Assembly (NCBI RefSeq): GCF_944324505.1
Contig: NZ_CALUWO010000008.1
Coordinates: 21,389 to 85,388 of the forward strand
DNA: 64,000 bases
DNA from: an uncultured Desulfovibrio sp.
Lineage (GTDB): Bacteria > Desulfobacterota > Desulfovibrionia > Desulfovibrionales > Desulfovibrionaceae
Direction of reading: 5' to 3'
Position numbers and translations under genes: made by a program. Shown here piece after piece: positions 29,905 through 38,526 of this stretch. How positions within the stretch are numbered: the first letter of the stretch is position 1; each line of letters starts with the position of its first letter. The notes beneath the pieces are model-generated. The model was not told the DNA's origin and made no database searches. It was given only the letters and a program-made list of their open reading frames with translations.

Positions 29905-30276
29905 CTACTTGGGACGCTTGGCGCCGTACTTGGAACGGCTCTTGCGACGATCGGACACACCGGAGGTATCGAGGGTACCGCGCACGATGTGGTAACGCAC
30001 GCCGGGCAGGTCCTTTACACGGCCGCCGCGGATGAGCACCACGGAGTGTTCCTGCAGGTTGTGGCCTTCACCGGGGATGTAGGCCGTCACTTCGATACCG
30101 TTGGTCAGGCGCACACGAGCAACCTTACGAAGAGCGGAGTTGGGCTTCTTCGGGGTGGTGGTGTACACACGGGTGCACACGCCGCGGCGCTGCGGGCAGG
30201 CCTGCAGGGCCGGGGTCTTCTTGCGCTTCACTTCCGGCGTCCGCTCGATGCGGATGAGCTGGTTGATAGTAGGCAT
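29905..30276 (-). CDS. rpsL: 30S ribosomal protein S12
   Basis: S12 lies at the decoding centre of the 30S subunit and controls accuracy. The 123 residues start [15 protein letters not shown], with GGAGG seven bases upstream of the ATG at 30276; the longer in-frame reading from 30330 is not supported. [13 protein letters not shown] and [14 protein letters not shown] carry unaltered lysines at the two positions where changes usually give streptomycin resistance, so the protein looks wild type. It is first in the operon and has a strong promoter. Confidence 0.98.
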   Translation of the reverse strand: MPTINQLIRIERTPEVKRKKTPALQACPQRRGVCTRVYTTTPKKPNSALRKVARVRLTNGIEVTAYIPGEGHNLQEHSVVLIRGGRVKDLPGVRYHIVRGTLDTSGVSDRRKSRSKYGAKRPK

Positions 30277-30353
30277 GAATTCCTCCAAAAAGTTCACACG
30301 TTCCCCATGCGGGGCAGCAGACGGCACCATGCCGATTCTGCCTAGAGCAGCGG

Positions 30354-30382
30354 ACCATACCCGGTATGCCGGCTTCTGTCAA
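30354..30382 (-). promoter_or_regulatory. Promoter of the str operon
   Basis: On the minus strand a perfect TTGACA, a 17-bp spacer and TATGGT lie about 78 bp upstream of rpsL. It begins right after the end of the autotransporter gene. Confidence 0.7.
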
Positions 30383-30405
30383 GCGAATCCCCGGCGCCGG
30401 CCTGC

Positions 30406-32670
30406 TCAGAATTCGTAGATCAGGCGGGCATGCCCCACAAGACTGTCCCGCACGCCGGTGGCCGCCTCCAGCCCCACGTCCACCCGCAGCGGACAGGATG
30501 CCGGCGCAAAGGCCAGCCCCAGCCCCAGCACGGCCGAATCCCCCCGCAGAGATGAGGAAGACAGGCTCCAGTCATAGTCTCGCAGGGTGGCGCGGGCCGT
30601 TCCGGCAAATTCGTGCTCCCAGGCGGCATCGGCATAGGGACTCACCCAGTCCGTGAGGGCATAGTCCAGCCGCACGCCCAGGCGCAGGCGGTGCGAGTCC
30701 AGGGCATCAAGGGCAAAGCGGTCATTGAGCAGGGTCACGTCCGCGTCGTCCAGATGGGCATAGGCATAGCGGGCATAGACCCCCAGCAGCACATCTTCCA
30801 TGGGCGCTGCCTCAAAGCCCAGCTCCGCATGGCCGCCCCAGTAGGCCGCGCAGGCATCGTAGTCCGCCACGCCCAGCATGCCGATATCCCGGCTGCTCTC
30901 CCAGGTGGAACGCAGCTGCCCGGCCCGCAGGCTGGCGCTGGCGTTCAGGCCGGCGGCCCCTTCCGCCCGGCTGCGCCAGCGTGCCATGACGCCTCCCCCG
31001 GAAGCCCAGGCGCTGCCATCGCCCTCGAAGTCCGAGTGCAGCGCCCCGTGGGCCGTGAAGGTCCCGGCCTGAAGAAATTCCGCAAACAGACCCGCCGTCA
31101 GCAAACCGGCCTCGCCCGTCCAGCTGCGGGCCAGACCGGCCACAAGCTGCGTGCCCTGCCAGCCCGTGTCTTCCCCCGCGTCATAGCGGGCGGCGCCCCC
31201 CTGCACGGCGGCAAAGGCGGCCCACCGCCCCTCTGCCCGGCGCGCGGCAGCCTCGGCCTGACGCAGGGCCATACCGGCCACCAGGTCCTGCCCGGCCTGT
31301 AACAGGCCCAGCTCGGCCACCCGCTGCAGGGTCAGGGCACGTGTCTGGGGATTGAGCCGGAGGCCGGTGTCCGCCACCGTGAGCTCCAAGGCATCGCCTC
31401 CAGATGTCTTGCTTATCGTTCCGTCAAAGATCACCCCGAAACCATGGTGCGCCTGGCGCACCTGCCCATTGTCCGCCAGGGTCACGTCCGTTACCCCGGG
31501 ACCCTGCAACAGCACAAAACGATCACCGGCCTGGAGGTCACTGCCCCCCAGCCCTCCGTAAAAGGTGAAGGTCGTGTCAGCCAGGGTACTATTGGTCCCC
31601 GTGATGGTCATGATGGTGTCGCCGGAACGGGCGCCCAGCGGCAGAATCATGTTCAGGCGCTCGAAACCGGCGACATTTTGCACGCTGCCCTGCCAGCCCA
31701 GCACATTGAGCATATTGCCGCTGCCGGCATTGGGCACAGGCGTAAAGGCAAGCCCTGAAGTGTCCGCATTCGCCGTTGTTCCTGCGCCACCGTACAGGGT
31801 GGCCTGCGCCACATCGGCCCCGGCCAGCAGGGTCACGCCATTGTGCATGGCGCTGCCAGACGTACCGCTGTACACGCCGCCCATAACCGTCCCCGTCACG
31901 GAGCCGCCGCCCAGCACCACGGAATTGCCCAGCGCCTCGGCCTGCCCCTTCCCGCCGCTGCTGATACTGGCCCAGCCCCCCACCAGGGGGCCGGTAATGG
32001 TGCCGCCCTGCACCACCACCAGGTTCCTGCGGGAAACGGCGCTCACATTGGTGGCGTAGCTCCAGCCGGCGATAACCGTTCCGCTCAGGCTGCCCCCGTT
32101 GATGGCCACCACATTCTGTTCGGCATCGGCATTCTGCAGGGCAGAAGCATGCCCTCCAGAAACCAGCCCTGTAACGGTGCCACCGTCCACCTGCACCAGA
32201 TTGCCGGAGGCCAGCGCATAGTCGCCACTGTCATTGGCACTGCCGCCCGTAATGTTCGCCACCTGCGCCGTGCCCGACACAAGCACCACATTGCCGGTGG
32301 CGTAGGCCTCCCCTTCCATGCTGGCGGCACTGCCGCCAAAGACATCGCCGCTCACGCTGCCGCCGCTGATGCGCACCACATTGCCCAGCACGTGGCCGCT
32401 CTGGAGCGGGGTTGCCATCTGCGCGCCGAACAGGGTCTGCACCGTGCCGCCCTCCATGTCCACTGTGGCCCCCTGGATGACGCCCCGGCCCATTTCAAAA
32501 TGATATTCCCCGTAGACCACATCATAGTTGCCGCTGGTCAGCGTCACATGCCCGGTGCCGAGCAAATCCTGTGCCTGTGCCGCACAGGACAGCATGCTGC
32601 CGCCCAGAACACACAGAAACCCAAGCAATAGTCTGACCGCCCTGCCCTGCAAAGAAAATCGCCCTGGCAT
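30406..32670 (-). CDS. Autotransporter (type V secretion) with 30-residue passenger repeats
   Basis: A 754-residue outer-membrane protein. A signal peptide ends with AQA near residue 33. Residues ~75-290 hold six to seven tandem units of about 30 residues, following a GNVV-x-(I/V)-x-GG-x-(V/I)-x-G-x-(V/I)-x-GG pattern, as expected for a beta-helix passenger. Residues ~470-754 are rich in alternating small and aromatic residues and end in IYEF, a C-terminal aromatic as in outer-membrane barrels. Such proteins export their own passenger. No adhesin, protease or lipase signature is visible. An AGGTGAGG site precedes the ATG at 32670. The gene stands alone between the str operon and an unknown secreted protein gene. 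Confidence 0.85.
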   Translation of the reverse strand: MPGRFSLQGRAVRLLLGFLCVLGGSMLSCAAQAQDLLGTGHVTLTSGNYDVVYGEYHFEMGRGVIQGATVDMEGGTVQTLFGAQMATPLQSGHVLGNVVRISGGSVSGDVFGGSAASMEGEAYATGNVVLVSGTAQVANITGGSANDSGDYALASGNLVQVDGGTVTGLVSGGHASALQNADAEQNVVAINGGSLSGTVIAGWSYATNVSAVSRRNLVVVQGGTITGPLVGGWASISSGGKGQAEALGNSVVLGGGSVTGTVMGGVYSGTSGSAMHNGVTLLAGADVAQATLYGGAGTTANADTSGLAFTPVPNAGSGNMLNVLGWQGSVQNVAGFERLNMILPLGARSGDTIMTITGTNSTLADTTFTFYGGLGGSDLQAGDRFVLLQGPGVTDVTLADNGQVRQAHHGFGVIFDGTISKTSGGDALELTVADTGLRLNPQTRALTLQRVAELGLLQAGQDLVAGMALRQAEAAARRAEGRWAAFAAVQGGAARYDAGEDTGWQGTQLVAGLARSWTGEAGLLTAGLFAEFLQAGTFTAHGALHSDFEGDGSAWASGGGVMARWRSRAEGAAGLNASASLRAGQLRSTWESSRDIGMLGVADYDACAAYWGGHAELGFEAAPMEDVLLGVYARYAYAHLDDADVTLLNDRFALDALDSHRLRLGVRLDYALTDWVSPYADAAWEHEFAGTARATLRDYDWSLSSSSLRGDSAVLGLGLAFAPASCPLRVDVGLEAATGVRDSLVGHARLIYEF

Positions 32671-32822
32671 ACCTCACCTGCCTTGCCTGTTCACACCCCG
32701 GACACGCCGCCCGCGCGGCATGCCCTGCCGTACCATCGCTTTTCCCATAGCAGAAAGGCGGAAGCGCTGCCAGTGCCTCCCCGGACAGTTTCTGCATGCG
32801 CCGTGCCTGATGGCACGGACGC

Positions 32823-32860
32823 AAAACACAAAGCGGGCACCCCCGCATGGGGATGCCCGC
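32823..32860 (-). terminator. Terminator for the secreted-protein gene
   Basis: GCGGGCA/TGCCCGC with an inner CCCC/GGGG pair, followed on the minus strand by TTTGTGTTTTG. Confidence 0.75.
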
Positions 32861-32883
32861 CGTAACGGACGCATGCCTGGCGT

Positions 32884-33732
32884 CTAGCGCACAATGGGAC
32901 AGGGCACCAGATAGCGCAGGCGTTCGTTCTGGGTCAGCTCCACAACCTCGCGCAGACTGTCCAGGGTGGGATGGCCCTGCTCCGCCGTCAGCAGTTTCTG
33001 CAACTGCTTGACCAGCACGCTGCGGCGCACGCTTTCATCCACCGGCCCCAGCACGCCGGCCTTGCCCAGCAGCAGCAGGGCCTTGCCATGGCAGGCGGAC
33101 AGACTGTCGTGCAGGGCATAGACCGGGTCCAGGTCGCCCCCTTCCGCCGCGGCCAGCACCATGACGGACGCCATGTACAGGCGCTCGATATAGACGCCGT
33201 ACACATAGGCGGCAAACAGGCGCAGCATGGCCTCGTTGCTGCCGGCAGCCTCCACAAAGGCGGCGTACTGCTGGCGGAAGAACTTTTCCACAATCTCGCG
33301 GGCACGCCGGCTGTCCGGGGCGCTGTGCAGCACCTGGGCCTCGCTCCGGGTCAGACGGGGCAACGCCTTGCCCCACAGGGCCTGGAGCTGCCGGTTCTCG
33401 CGCAGCACGTCTTCCGGCCGCCCGAAAAAGAAGGCAAAGGAACGGTCCGCCGTGATAAGGCCGCACAGCACGGCCTGCTGATCCTTGTCGTCATGCACGG
33501 GGCAGGACTCTTCCGACACGGCCAGACTGGCCTGATAGACAAAGCCCGCCTTGCGCAGCTGGCCGATATCGTGCAGCACTCGGCCGGCCGTTTCTCCGTC
33601 CAGAACGGCGAGAACCTCGCGCATGATGCGCGCCGTATCCACGGGCGCCGCTTCCGCCGTGGCCGTCATCCCGGCAAGGCACAGGCAGAACAGGCAGCAG
33701 ACGGCCAGAAGACGCTGTACGGGCCTAGGCAT
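32884..33732 (-). CDS. Predicted secreted protein of unknown function
   Basis: A 282-residue protein that I do not recognise. A Cys/Leu-rich signal peptide runs to about residue 28 (cleavage near AEA). The mature part is mainly helical and Leu/Ala-rich, with cysteines in SEESCPVHDD and AVLCGL and a third near the C-terminus (PCPIV). The start at 33732 is six bases after AGGAGG; the ATG at 33738 touches the site and is less likely. It overlaps the valS stop by eight bases, so it is probably translated from the valS mRNA. No active-site motif is visible. Confidence 0.75.
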   Translation of the reverse strand: MPRPVQRLLAVCCLFCLCLAGMTATAEAAPVDTARIMREVLAVLDGETAGRVLHDIGQLRKAGFVYQASLAVSEESCPVHDDKDQQAVLCGLITADRSFAFFFGRPEDVLRENRQLQALWGKALPRLTRSEAQVLHSAPDSRRAREIVEKFFRQQYAAFVEAAGSNEAMLRLFAAYVYGVYIERLYMASVMVLAAAEGGDLDPVYALHDSLSACHGKALLLLGKAGVLGPVDESVRRSVLVKQLQKLLTAEQGHPTLDSLREVVELTQNERLRYLVPCPIVR

Positions 33733-36394
33733 CGGCATCCTCCTCCAGGGCCTGGCGGAAGCGCTCGCGCAGCGCCACCAGCTTGGCCCGATTGTCCAGC
33801 AGGGTTTCGGCGCGCTGGCGCTCGCGGGCCACCACCTCGGCCGGGGCGCGGCTCACAAAGCTTTCGTTATGCAGCTTGGCCTGCACGCCGGCCACGTCCT
33901 TTTCCAACTTGGTCAGCTCCTTGTCCAGACGGGCCAGCTCGCCATTGAGGTCCACGGCGCCCTTGAGGGGCACGATAACCTGGCAGCCTTCCACCACGGA
34001 CGAGGCCGACGCCTTGGGCGCGGCAAGGTCCGTGCCGATGGTCAGGCTTTCCAGGCGGGCCAGCGTGCTCATCATGGCGCGGCTCTGCTCCAGCAGGGCA
34101 GCCTGGGCGGCATCGGCGGGATGCAGCAGCAGGCTCACCTTGTGGGCCGGGCTGATGTTCAGCTCGGCCTTGATGGTGCGCACGGCCACGATGACGCCCT
34201 GGATAAGCTCCATGCGGGCTGCATCGGCGGGGCGCACGCAGGCGGGCCGGGACGCGGGATAGGGTTCCCGCGCAATATCCGTGGCTGCTTCCCCGGCGGG
34301 AACAGGCAGGGCGTTCCAGATTTCGGCCGTCACAAAGGGAATGATGGGATGCAGCAGGAGCAGCAGTTCGCGCAGCACGGTCCAGAGCACGTACTGGGCC
34401 ACGGGCTTCTGCGCCGCATCCTGCATGTCGGGCTTGATGAGTTCCAGATACCAGTCGCAGAATTCGTTCCACAGGAACTTGTAGCCCAGCTGCGCCGCAT
34501 CATTGAAGCGGTATTCCTCCAGCGCCACGTCCATATCCTGCTTGACCAGTTCCAGACGGTGCAGAATCCACTGGTGATGCAGCCCCTCCACCGCGGCAAG
34601 GTCCACCGGGGCAGGCGCCGTTTCCGGCAGATTCATGAGGGCAAAGCGGGCCGCATTCCATACCTTGTTGATGAAGTGGCGGTAGCCCTCGATGCGCTCT
34701 TCGGACAGGCGGATGTCGCGCCCCATGGCCGCAAAGGCCGTCAGGGTAAAGCGCAGGGCATCGCAGCCGTACTTGTCGATCATTTCCAGCGGGTCAATGA
34801 CATTGCCCGTGGACTTGGACATCTTGCGGCCCGTGGCATCGCGCACCAGGGCGTGCAGATAGACATCATGGAAGGGCACCTGCCCCATGAAGTGCTGGCC
34901 CATCATCATCATGCGGGCCACCCAGAAAAAGATGATGTCAAAGCCGGTGACCAGCACGCTGGTGGGATACCAGCGGGCCAGGTCCTTGGTCTTTTCCGGC
35001 CAGCCCATGGTGGAGAAGGGCCAGAGCGCGGAGGAGAACCAGGTATCCAGCACGTCCTCTTCCTGCGCCAGCTCTGTGCCGCCGCAGCGGGGGCAGGCCG
35101 TGGGGTCCTGCTCGGCCACAATCAGCTCGCCGCAGTGGGCGCAGGTCCAGGCCGGGATGCGATGTCCCCACCAGATCTGCCGGCTGATGCACCAGTCGCG
35201 GATATTGTCCAGCCAGTGATAATAGGTCTTGGCCCAGGATTCGGGCAGAATGCGGGTCAGCGACGGCACGGCGGCGCGGGCGGCCGGGGCCATCTTGGTG
35301 GTGGCCACGAACCACTGCGTGGACACGTGCGGCTCCACCACCGTGTGGCAGCGGTAGCAGTGGCCCACGGCATGGTCCAGCTCTTCCACGCCCAGCAGGT
35401 CGCCGGCGGCCTCCATGTCGGCCACGATCTTTTCGCGGCAGGCATCCTTGGTCAGGCCGGCATAGGGGCCGGCCTCGGCCTTCATGATGCCATTTTCGTC
35501 AATGACCTGCACAAATTCCAGATGGTGCTTCTTGCCCAGTGCCCAGTCGTTGTGATCGTGGCAGGGCGTGACCTTGAGGGCGCCGGTGCCGAATTCGCGG
35601 TCCACGTAGCTGTCGGCAATGATGGGGATGCGGCGGCCCAGCACAGGCACAACGGCCGTCTTGCCCACCAGGTGCTGATAGCGTTCGTCGTCGGGGTGCA
35701 CGCAGATGGCGGTATCGCCGGGGATGGTTTCCGGGCGGGTGGTGGCGATGACGATCTCGCCGCTGCCGTCTTCCAGGCGATAGCGCACCTTCCACAGCTT
35801 GCCCTTGTGCGGCTCGTGTTCCACCTCGTCATCGGCCAGGGCCGTATGACAGCGCGAGCACCAGTTGATGATGTAGTCGCCCTTGTAGATGAGGCCCTCG
35901 TTATAGAGCTGCACAAAAACCTTGCGCACGGCCTGCGACAGGCCCTCGTCCATGGTGAAGCGCAGGCGCGTCCAGTCCACGGAGGCGCCGAGGGCGCGAA
36001 TCTGGTTGAGGATGCGGTGCCCGTAGTCCTCGCGCCATTGCCACACGCGCTCGATGAAGGCCTCGCGCCCCAGGTCCTGCCGGGTCTTGCCCTCTTTGGC
36101 CAGGGCGCGTTCCACCACGTTCTGCGTGGCAATGCCCGCATGGTCCGTGCCCGGAATCCAGAGCACATTCTTGCCCTTCTGGCGGGCGTGGCGGCACAGC
36201 ACGTCAATGAGGGTCTGATTCAGGGCATGGCCGATGTGCAGCGCGCCGGTCACATTGGGCGGCGGAATGACAATGCAGTAGGGATCACCCGGCGCATCGG
36301 GGTCGGGCGTAAAGGTCTTGTTCTCCTGCCAGTGGGCGCGCCAGCGCTCTTCCACGTCACGGGGCTCATAGCCCTTGGGGAGGGTGTCAGCCAT
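33725..36394 (-). CDS. valS: Valyl-tRNA synthetase
   Basis: ValRS charges tRNA-Val and edits mischarged threonine. The 889 residues match the class I enzyme. GALHIGHALNQ supplies the HIGH motif and GRKMSKSTGN the KMSKS loop. The editing domain lies between (about 190-330), a CxxC pair and a second CxxC near the middle suggest a zinc site, and a C-terminal coiled coil rich in Leu/Lys/Glu begins around residue 820. GGAGAAAG precedes the ATG. The gene diverges from the BPL_N gene with a 38-bp gap and overlaps a secreted-protein gene at its end. Confidence 0.98.
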   Translation of the reverse strand: MADTLPKGYEPRDVEERWRAHWQENKTFTPDPDAPGDPYCIVIPPPNVTGALHIGHALNQTLIDVLCRHARQKGKNVLWIPGTDHAGIATQNVVERALAKEGKTRQDLGREAFIERVWQWREDYGHRILNQIRALGASVDWTRLRFTMDEGLSQAVRKVFVQLYNEGLIYKGDYIINWCSRCHTALADDEVEHEPHKGKLWKVRYRLEDGSGEIVIATTRPETIPGDTAICVHPDDERYQHLVGKTAVVPVLGRRIPIIADSYVDREFGTGALKVTPCHDHNDWALGKKHHLEFVQVIDENGIMKAEAGPYAGLTKDACREKIVADMEAAGDLLGVEELDHAVGHCYRCHTVVEPHVSTQWFVATTKMAPAARAAVPSLTRILPESWAKTYYHWLDNIRDWCISRQIWWGHRIPAWTCAHCGELIVAEQDPTACPRCGGTELAQEEDVLDTWFSSALWPFSTMGWPEKTKDLARWYPTSVLVTGFDIIFFWVARMMMMGQHFMGQVPFHDVYLHALVRDATGRKMSKSTGNVIDPLEMIDKYGCDALRFTLTAFAAMGRDIRLSEERIEGYRHFINKVWNAARFALMNLPETAPAPVDLAAVEGLHHQWILHRLELVKQDMDVALEEYRFNDAAQLGYKFLWNEFCDWYLELIKPDMQDAAQKPVAQYVLWTVLRELLLLLHPIIPFVTAEIWNALPVPAGEAATDIAREPYPASRPACVRPADAARMELIQGVIVAVRTIKAELNISPAHKVSLLLHPADAAQAALLEQSRAMMSTLARLESLTIGTDLAAPKASASSVVEGCQVIVPLKGAVDLNGELARLDKELTKLEKDVAGVQAKLHNESFVSRAPAEVVARERQRAETLLDNRAKLVALRERFRQALEEDADA

Positions 36395-36432
36395 CTTGCT
36401 TTCTCCATGAAAGGCGGCAATACTGTCTCGTT

Positions 36433-37887
36433 ATGCAGGCTTCAAACTCCACGATACTCGTCCTCTGGGACGATTCCCACATCTGGGGACTCATGGTCTG
36501 GCGCGCCTTGCGCGCCCTGGGCCTGTCCTGTCGTCTCGTCAAGGGTCAAGACATAGCCAATGGCGGCCTTTTAGGCAAGCCGGGGGCAGGGGGTATGACG
36601 CCCCTGCTCATGGCGCCCGGCGGCAATGCCCGGCTCAAGGCGCAGGCCCTGGGCAGGGAAGGACGCGAAGCCATCCGCACCTATATCCGCCAGGGGGGCC
36701 GCTATCTGGGCATCTGCGGCGGCGTGGGCCTGGCGCTGAGCCACAGGCGCGAACAGGACGGCCTGCACCTCTGCCCGTGGACACGGGGCAGCTACCCCGA
36801 GCGGCAGCAGCATCTCATTTCCGGCCATGCCAGCGTGCGGGTACGGGCCTGCTTCGGCCCACAGGCAAGTCCCCTGCCCATCCCGGCCGGCGATCCCCTG
36901 CGCCCCCCCCTGGGCGATGCGGCCTGCGCCCTGATCCCGCCCTACTGGCGCGGCTGCGCCCATGTCCCTGCCGACGACTGCCGGCACTGCACGGCCAGCG
37001 TGGCCGGGCAGCAGCTTCCCGGCCCTCCGGGGGCGGGAGCACTGCCCTCGCTGCCGGTCTGGTGGCCGGGGCGCTTTGCGCCGCAGGCAAAGGACAGCGT
37101 CAGCGTGCTGGCCTGCTACGAGGCTCCGGATGACGACTTCTGGCTGGCCGATCTGCCTGTGCGCCGCATTCCCGATCATGTGTTCGAGGCCTGGCAGGCC
37201 CTGTACGGGGTCAACCTCTCGTCGGATTATCTGGCCGGCCAGCCTGTCATCGTGGCGGGAACGTACGGCCAGGGGCGCTATGTGCTCAGCTATTCCCATC
37301 TGGAAACCCCGGACAGCCCGGATGCCAACCGCTGGCTGGCCCACCTGCTGCGCGAGCTGGCCGCCCTGGCGCCGCAGCGGGAACTGGTGCCCGCCTGGAA
37401 CCTTTCCGGCGATGCCCCGGCGGCCGACCTCTGGCCCGTCCATGCCCGGCCCCTGCTGCGCCGCGCCCTCACGGCCGTGCGCGAGGTGCTGGACCTGGGC
37501 GTGGAACACCATCTCTTCTTCCGCCGCGCTCCCTGGCTCTGGGGCTGGAAGTCCGGCCTGCCCGGTGGCACCTGCAACAATCTGTACGCCGCCCTCCATA
37601 CCCTGGCCGACATCGCCCCCTCTCCTGCCGCACTGGACCTCTGGCAGCGCTGCGGGCAGCGCCTGGCCGATCTGGCGGGCCTGTTTCGCGACGGGGCAGA
37701 AGGCTACCTGCTGTCCTGCCGGCTGGCCGATGTCCTGTCTCCCATGGCGCCCGATGTGGTGGACCCGCGCGGCCTGGACAATCAGCGCCAGGCCATTTTC
37801 GGCCATCCCATGCGGGGCGGCGGCCTCATTGAAGAGCTGCTGGTCATGGCCGAAGAACTTATCTACCTGTCACAGGACGCCAACTGA
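36433..37887 (+). CDS. BPL_N-domain (biotin-protein-ligase N-terminal-like) protein
   Basis: A 484-residue protein whose N-terminal ~290 residues look like the BPL_N/class I amidotransferase-like fold of eukaryotic biotin-protein ligases. LMAPGGNA and GGRYLGICGGVGLAL match its glycine-rich elbows, with Cys in the nucleophile-elbow position. No biotin-ligase catalytic motif (GRGRxG-like) is seen. The C-terminal ~150 residues are helical and unfamiliar; they contain GGTCNNLYAAL. No good ribosome site precedes the ATG and no other start is close by. It diverges from valS by 38 bp. Function unknown; substrate handling or regulation in cofactor or nitrogen metabolism would be guesses. Confidence 0.75.
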   Translation: MQASNSTILVLWDDSHIWGLMVWRALRALGLSCRLVKGQDIANGGLLGKPGAGGMTPLLMAPGGNARLKAQALGREGREAIRTYIRQGGRYLGICGGVGLALSHRREQDGLHLCPWTRGSYPERQQHLISGHASVRVRACFGPQASPLPIPAGDPLRPPLGDAACALIPPYWRGCAHVPADDCRHCTASVAGQQLPGPPGAGALPSLPVWWPGRFAPQAKDSVSVLACYEAPDDDFWLADLPVRRIPDHVFEAWQALYGVNLSSDYLAGQPVIVAGTYGQGRYVLSYSHLETPDSPDANRWLAHLLRELAALAPQRELVPAWNLSGDAPAADLWPVHARPLLRRALTAVREVLDLGVEHHLFFRRAPWLWGWKSGLPGGTCNNLYAALHTLADIAPSPAALDLWQRCGQRLADLAGLFRDGAEGYLLSCRLADVLSPMAPDVVDPRGLDNQRQAIFGHPMRGGGLIEELLVMAEELIYLSQDAN

Positions 37888-37976
37888 TACCGTCACCGCC
37901 GTCCGCGGCCGCCCCGGCCATGGACAAGGCGCCGCCTTTGCCGGGCGACTGCCTGCCGCGCATGGTCTCCCTTCCC

Positions 37977-38003
37977 CAAAAAAATACATCGATGTATATT
38001 TTT
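37977..38003. promoter_or_regulatory. AT-rich palindrome downstream of the BPL_N gene
   Basis: TACATCGATGTA (37985-37996) is a perfect 12-bp palindrome flanked by A-runs on the left and T-runs on the right. It could end transcription of the BPL_N gene or bind a dimeric regulator. Confidence 0.5.
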
Positions 38004-38338
38004 TATAATATACTCATTTTTCACATTTTTTTATTTTAGTCCTCCCCAAAATCCTGCCCACAGCTTCTCCCGGCCACAGGGGCCGCCTGCGTGCCAGCAC
38101 AGGAAAAACAAAAAATGTAGATTTACGGACAAAAGCCATAACCATTCAGCATTACTGATTCTTTTTTTTGAGGCTTTCTTCTTTGTCCGCATGAGACACA
38201 CTGAAAAGTCTCTTTTCTACATTTTTGTCATAAAACATCCCCTCCTGTCTGACAGCCCGTCTGGCCCCGTGCTGTCTGCCATTTTTTATTTCCTTGAAAA
38301 TTAGTATGTTATAAAAAAATTGTCCTGAACATGTCATG

Positions 38339-38356
38339 TTGGCACGCTTTGTGCTT
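38339..38356 (+). promoter_or_regulatory. Sigma-54 promoter for amtB-PII
   Basis: TTGGCACG, then GTGC, with exactly ten bases between the GG and GC pairs. This is the -24/-12 spacing of sigma-54 promoters, 170 bp upstream of amtB. One base departs from the TTGC -12 box. Confidence 0.75.
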
Positions 38357-38526
38357 AGGCCTCAGTAACCGTCTGGCTCTGCCAGCGGGGAAGAAGATAT
38401 GGCGCCAAATCCTCTTCCAGGTATCTTTTTTCGGGTCAGACAGCCGCCGTGCGTGCCGGAAGACAGTGCTTCCGGGGATACATGCAGGATGGTCGACGAC
38501 GGCCAATGACCATAAAGGAGTTCAGG

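Larger units (their letters stand above)
37888..38526. other. Long non-coding region, in part AT-rich, before amtB
   Basis: About 640 bases. 37977-38040 and 38110-38340 are far richer in A/T than the rest of the window. Contents: the palindrome at 37985, TATAAT-like strings just after it, a GAGAC/GTCTC hairpin at 38193-38212, a GACAGC/GCTGTC pair near 38258-38278, and the sigma-54 element at 38339. A 61-codon minus-strand frame at 38152-38337 has no credible features. Confidence 0.6.

Noticed and set aside
33551..36556. 1001-codon plus-strand frame
   Set aside because: Antisense to valS and part of the secreted-protein gene; low-complexity His/Gly-rich shadow.
38152..38337. 61-codon minus-strand frame in the AT-rich region
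   Set aside because: No ribosome site, Lys-rich tail from A-runs, and it ends inside a hairpin region. Probably chance.
38339..38356. Housekeeping sigma-70 promoter for amtB
   Set aside because: No good TTGACA-N17-TATAAT pair was seen close to amtB; the GG-N10-GC element fits sigma-54 better.
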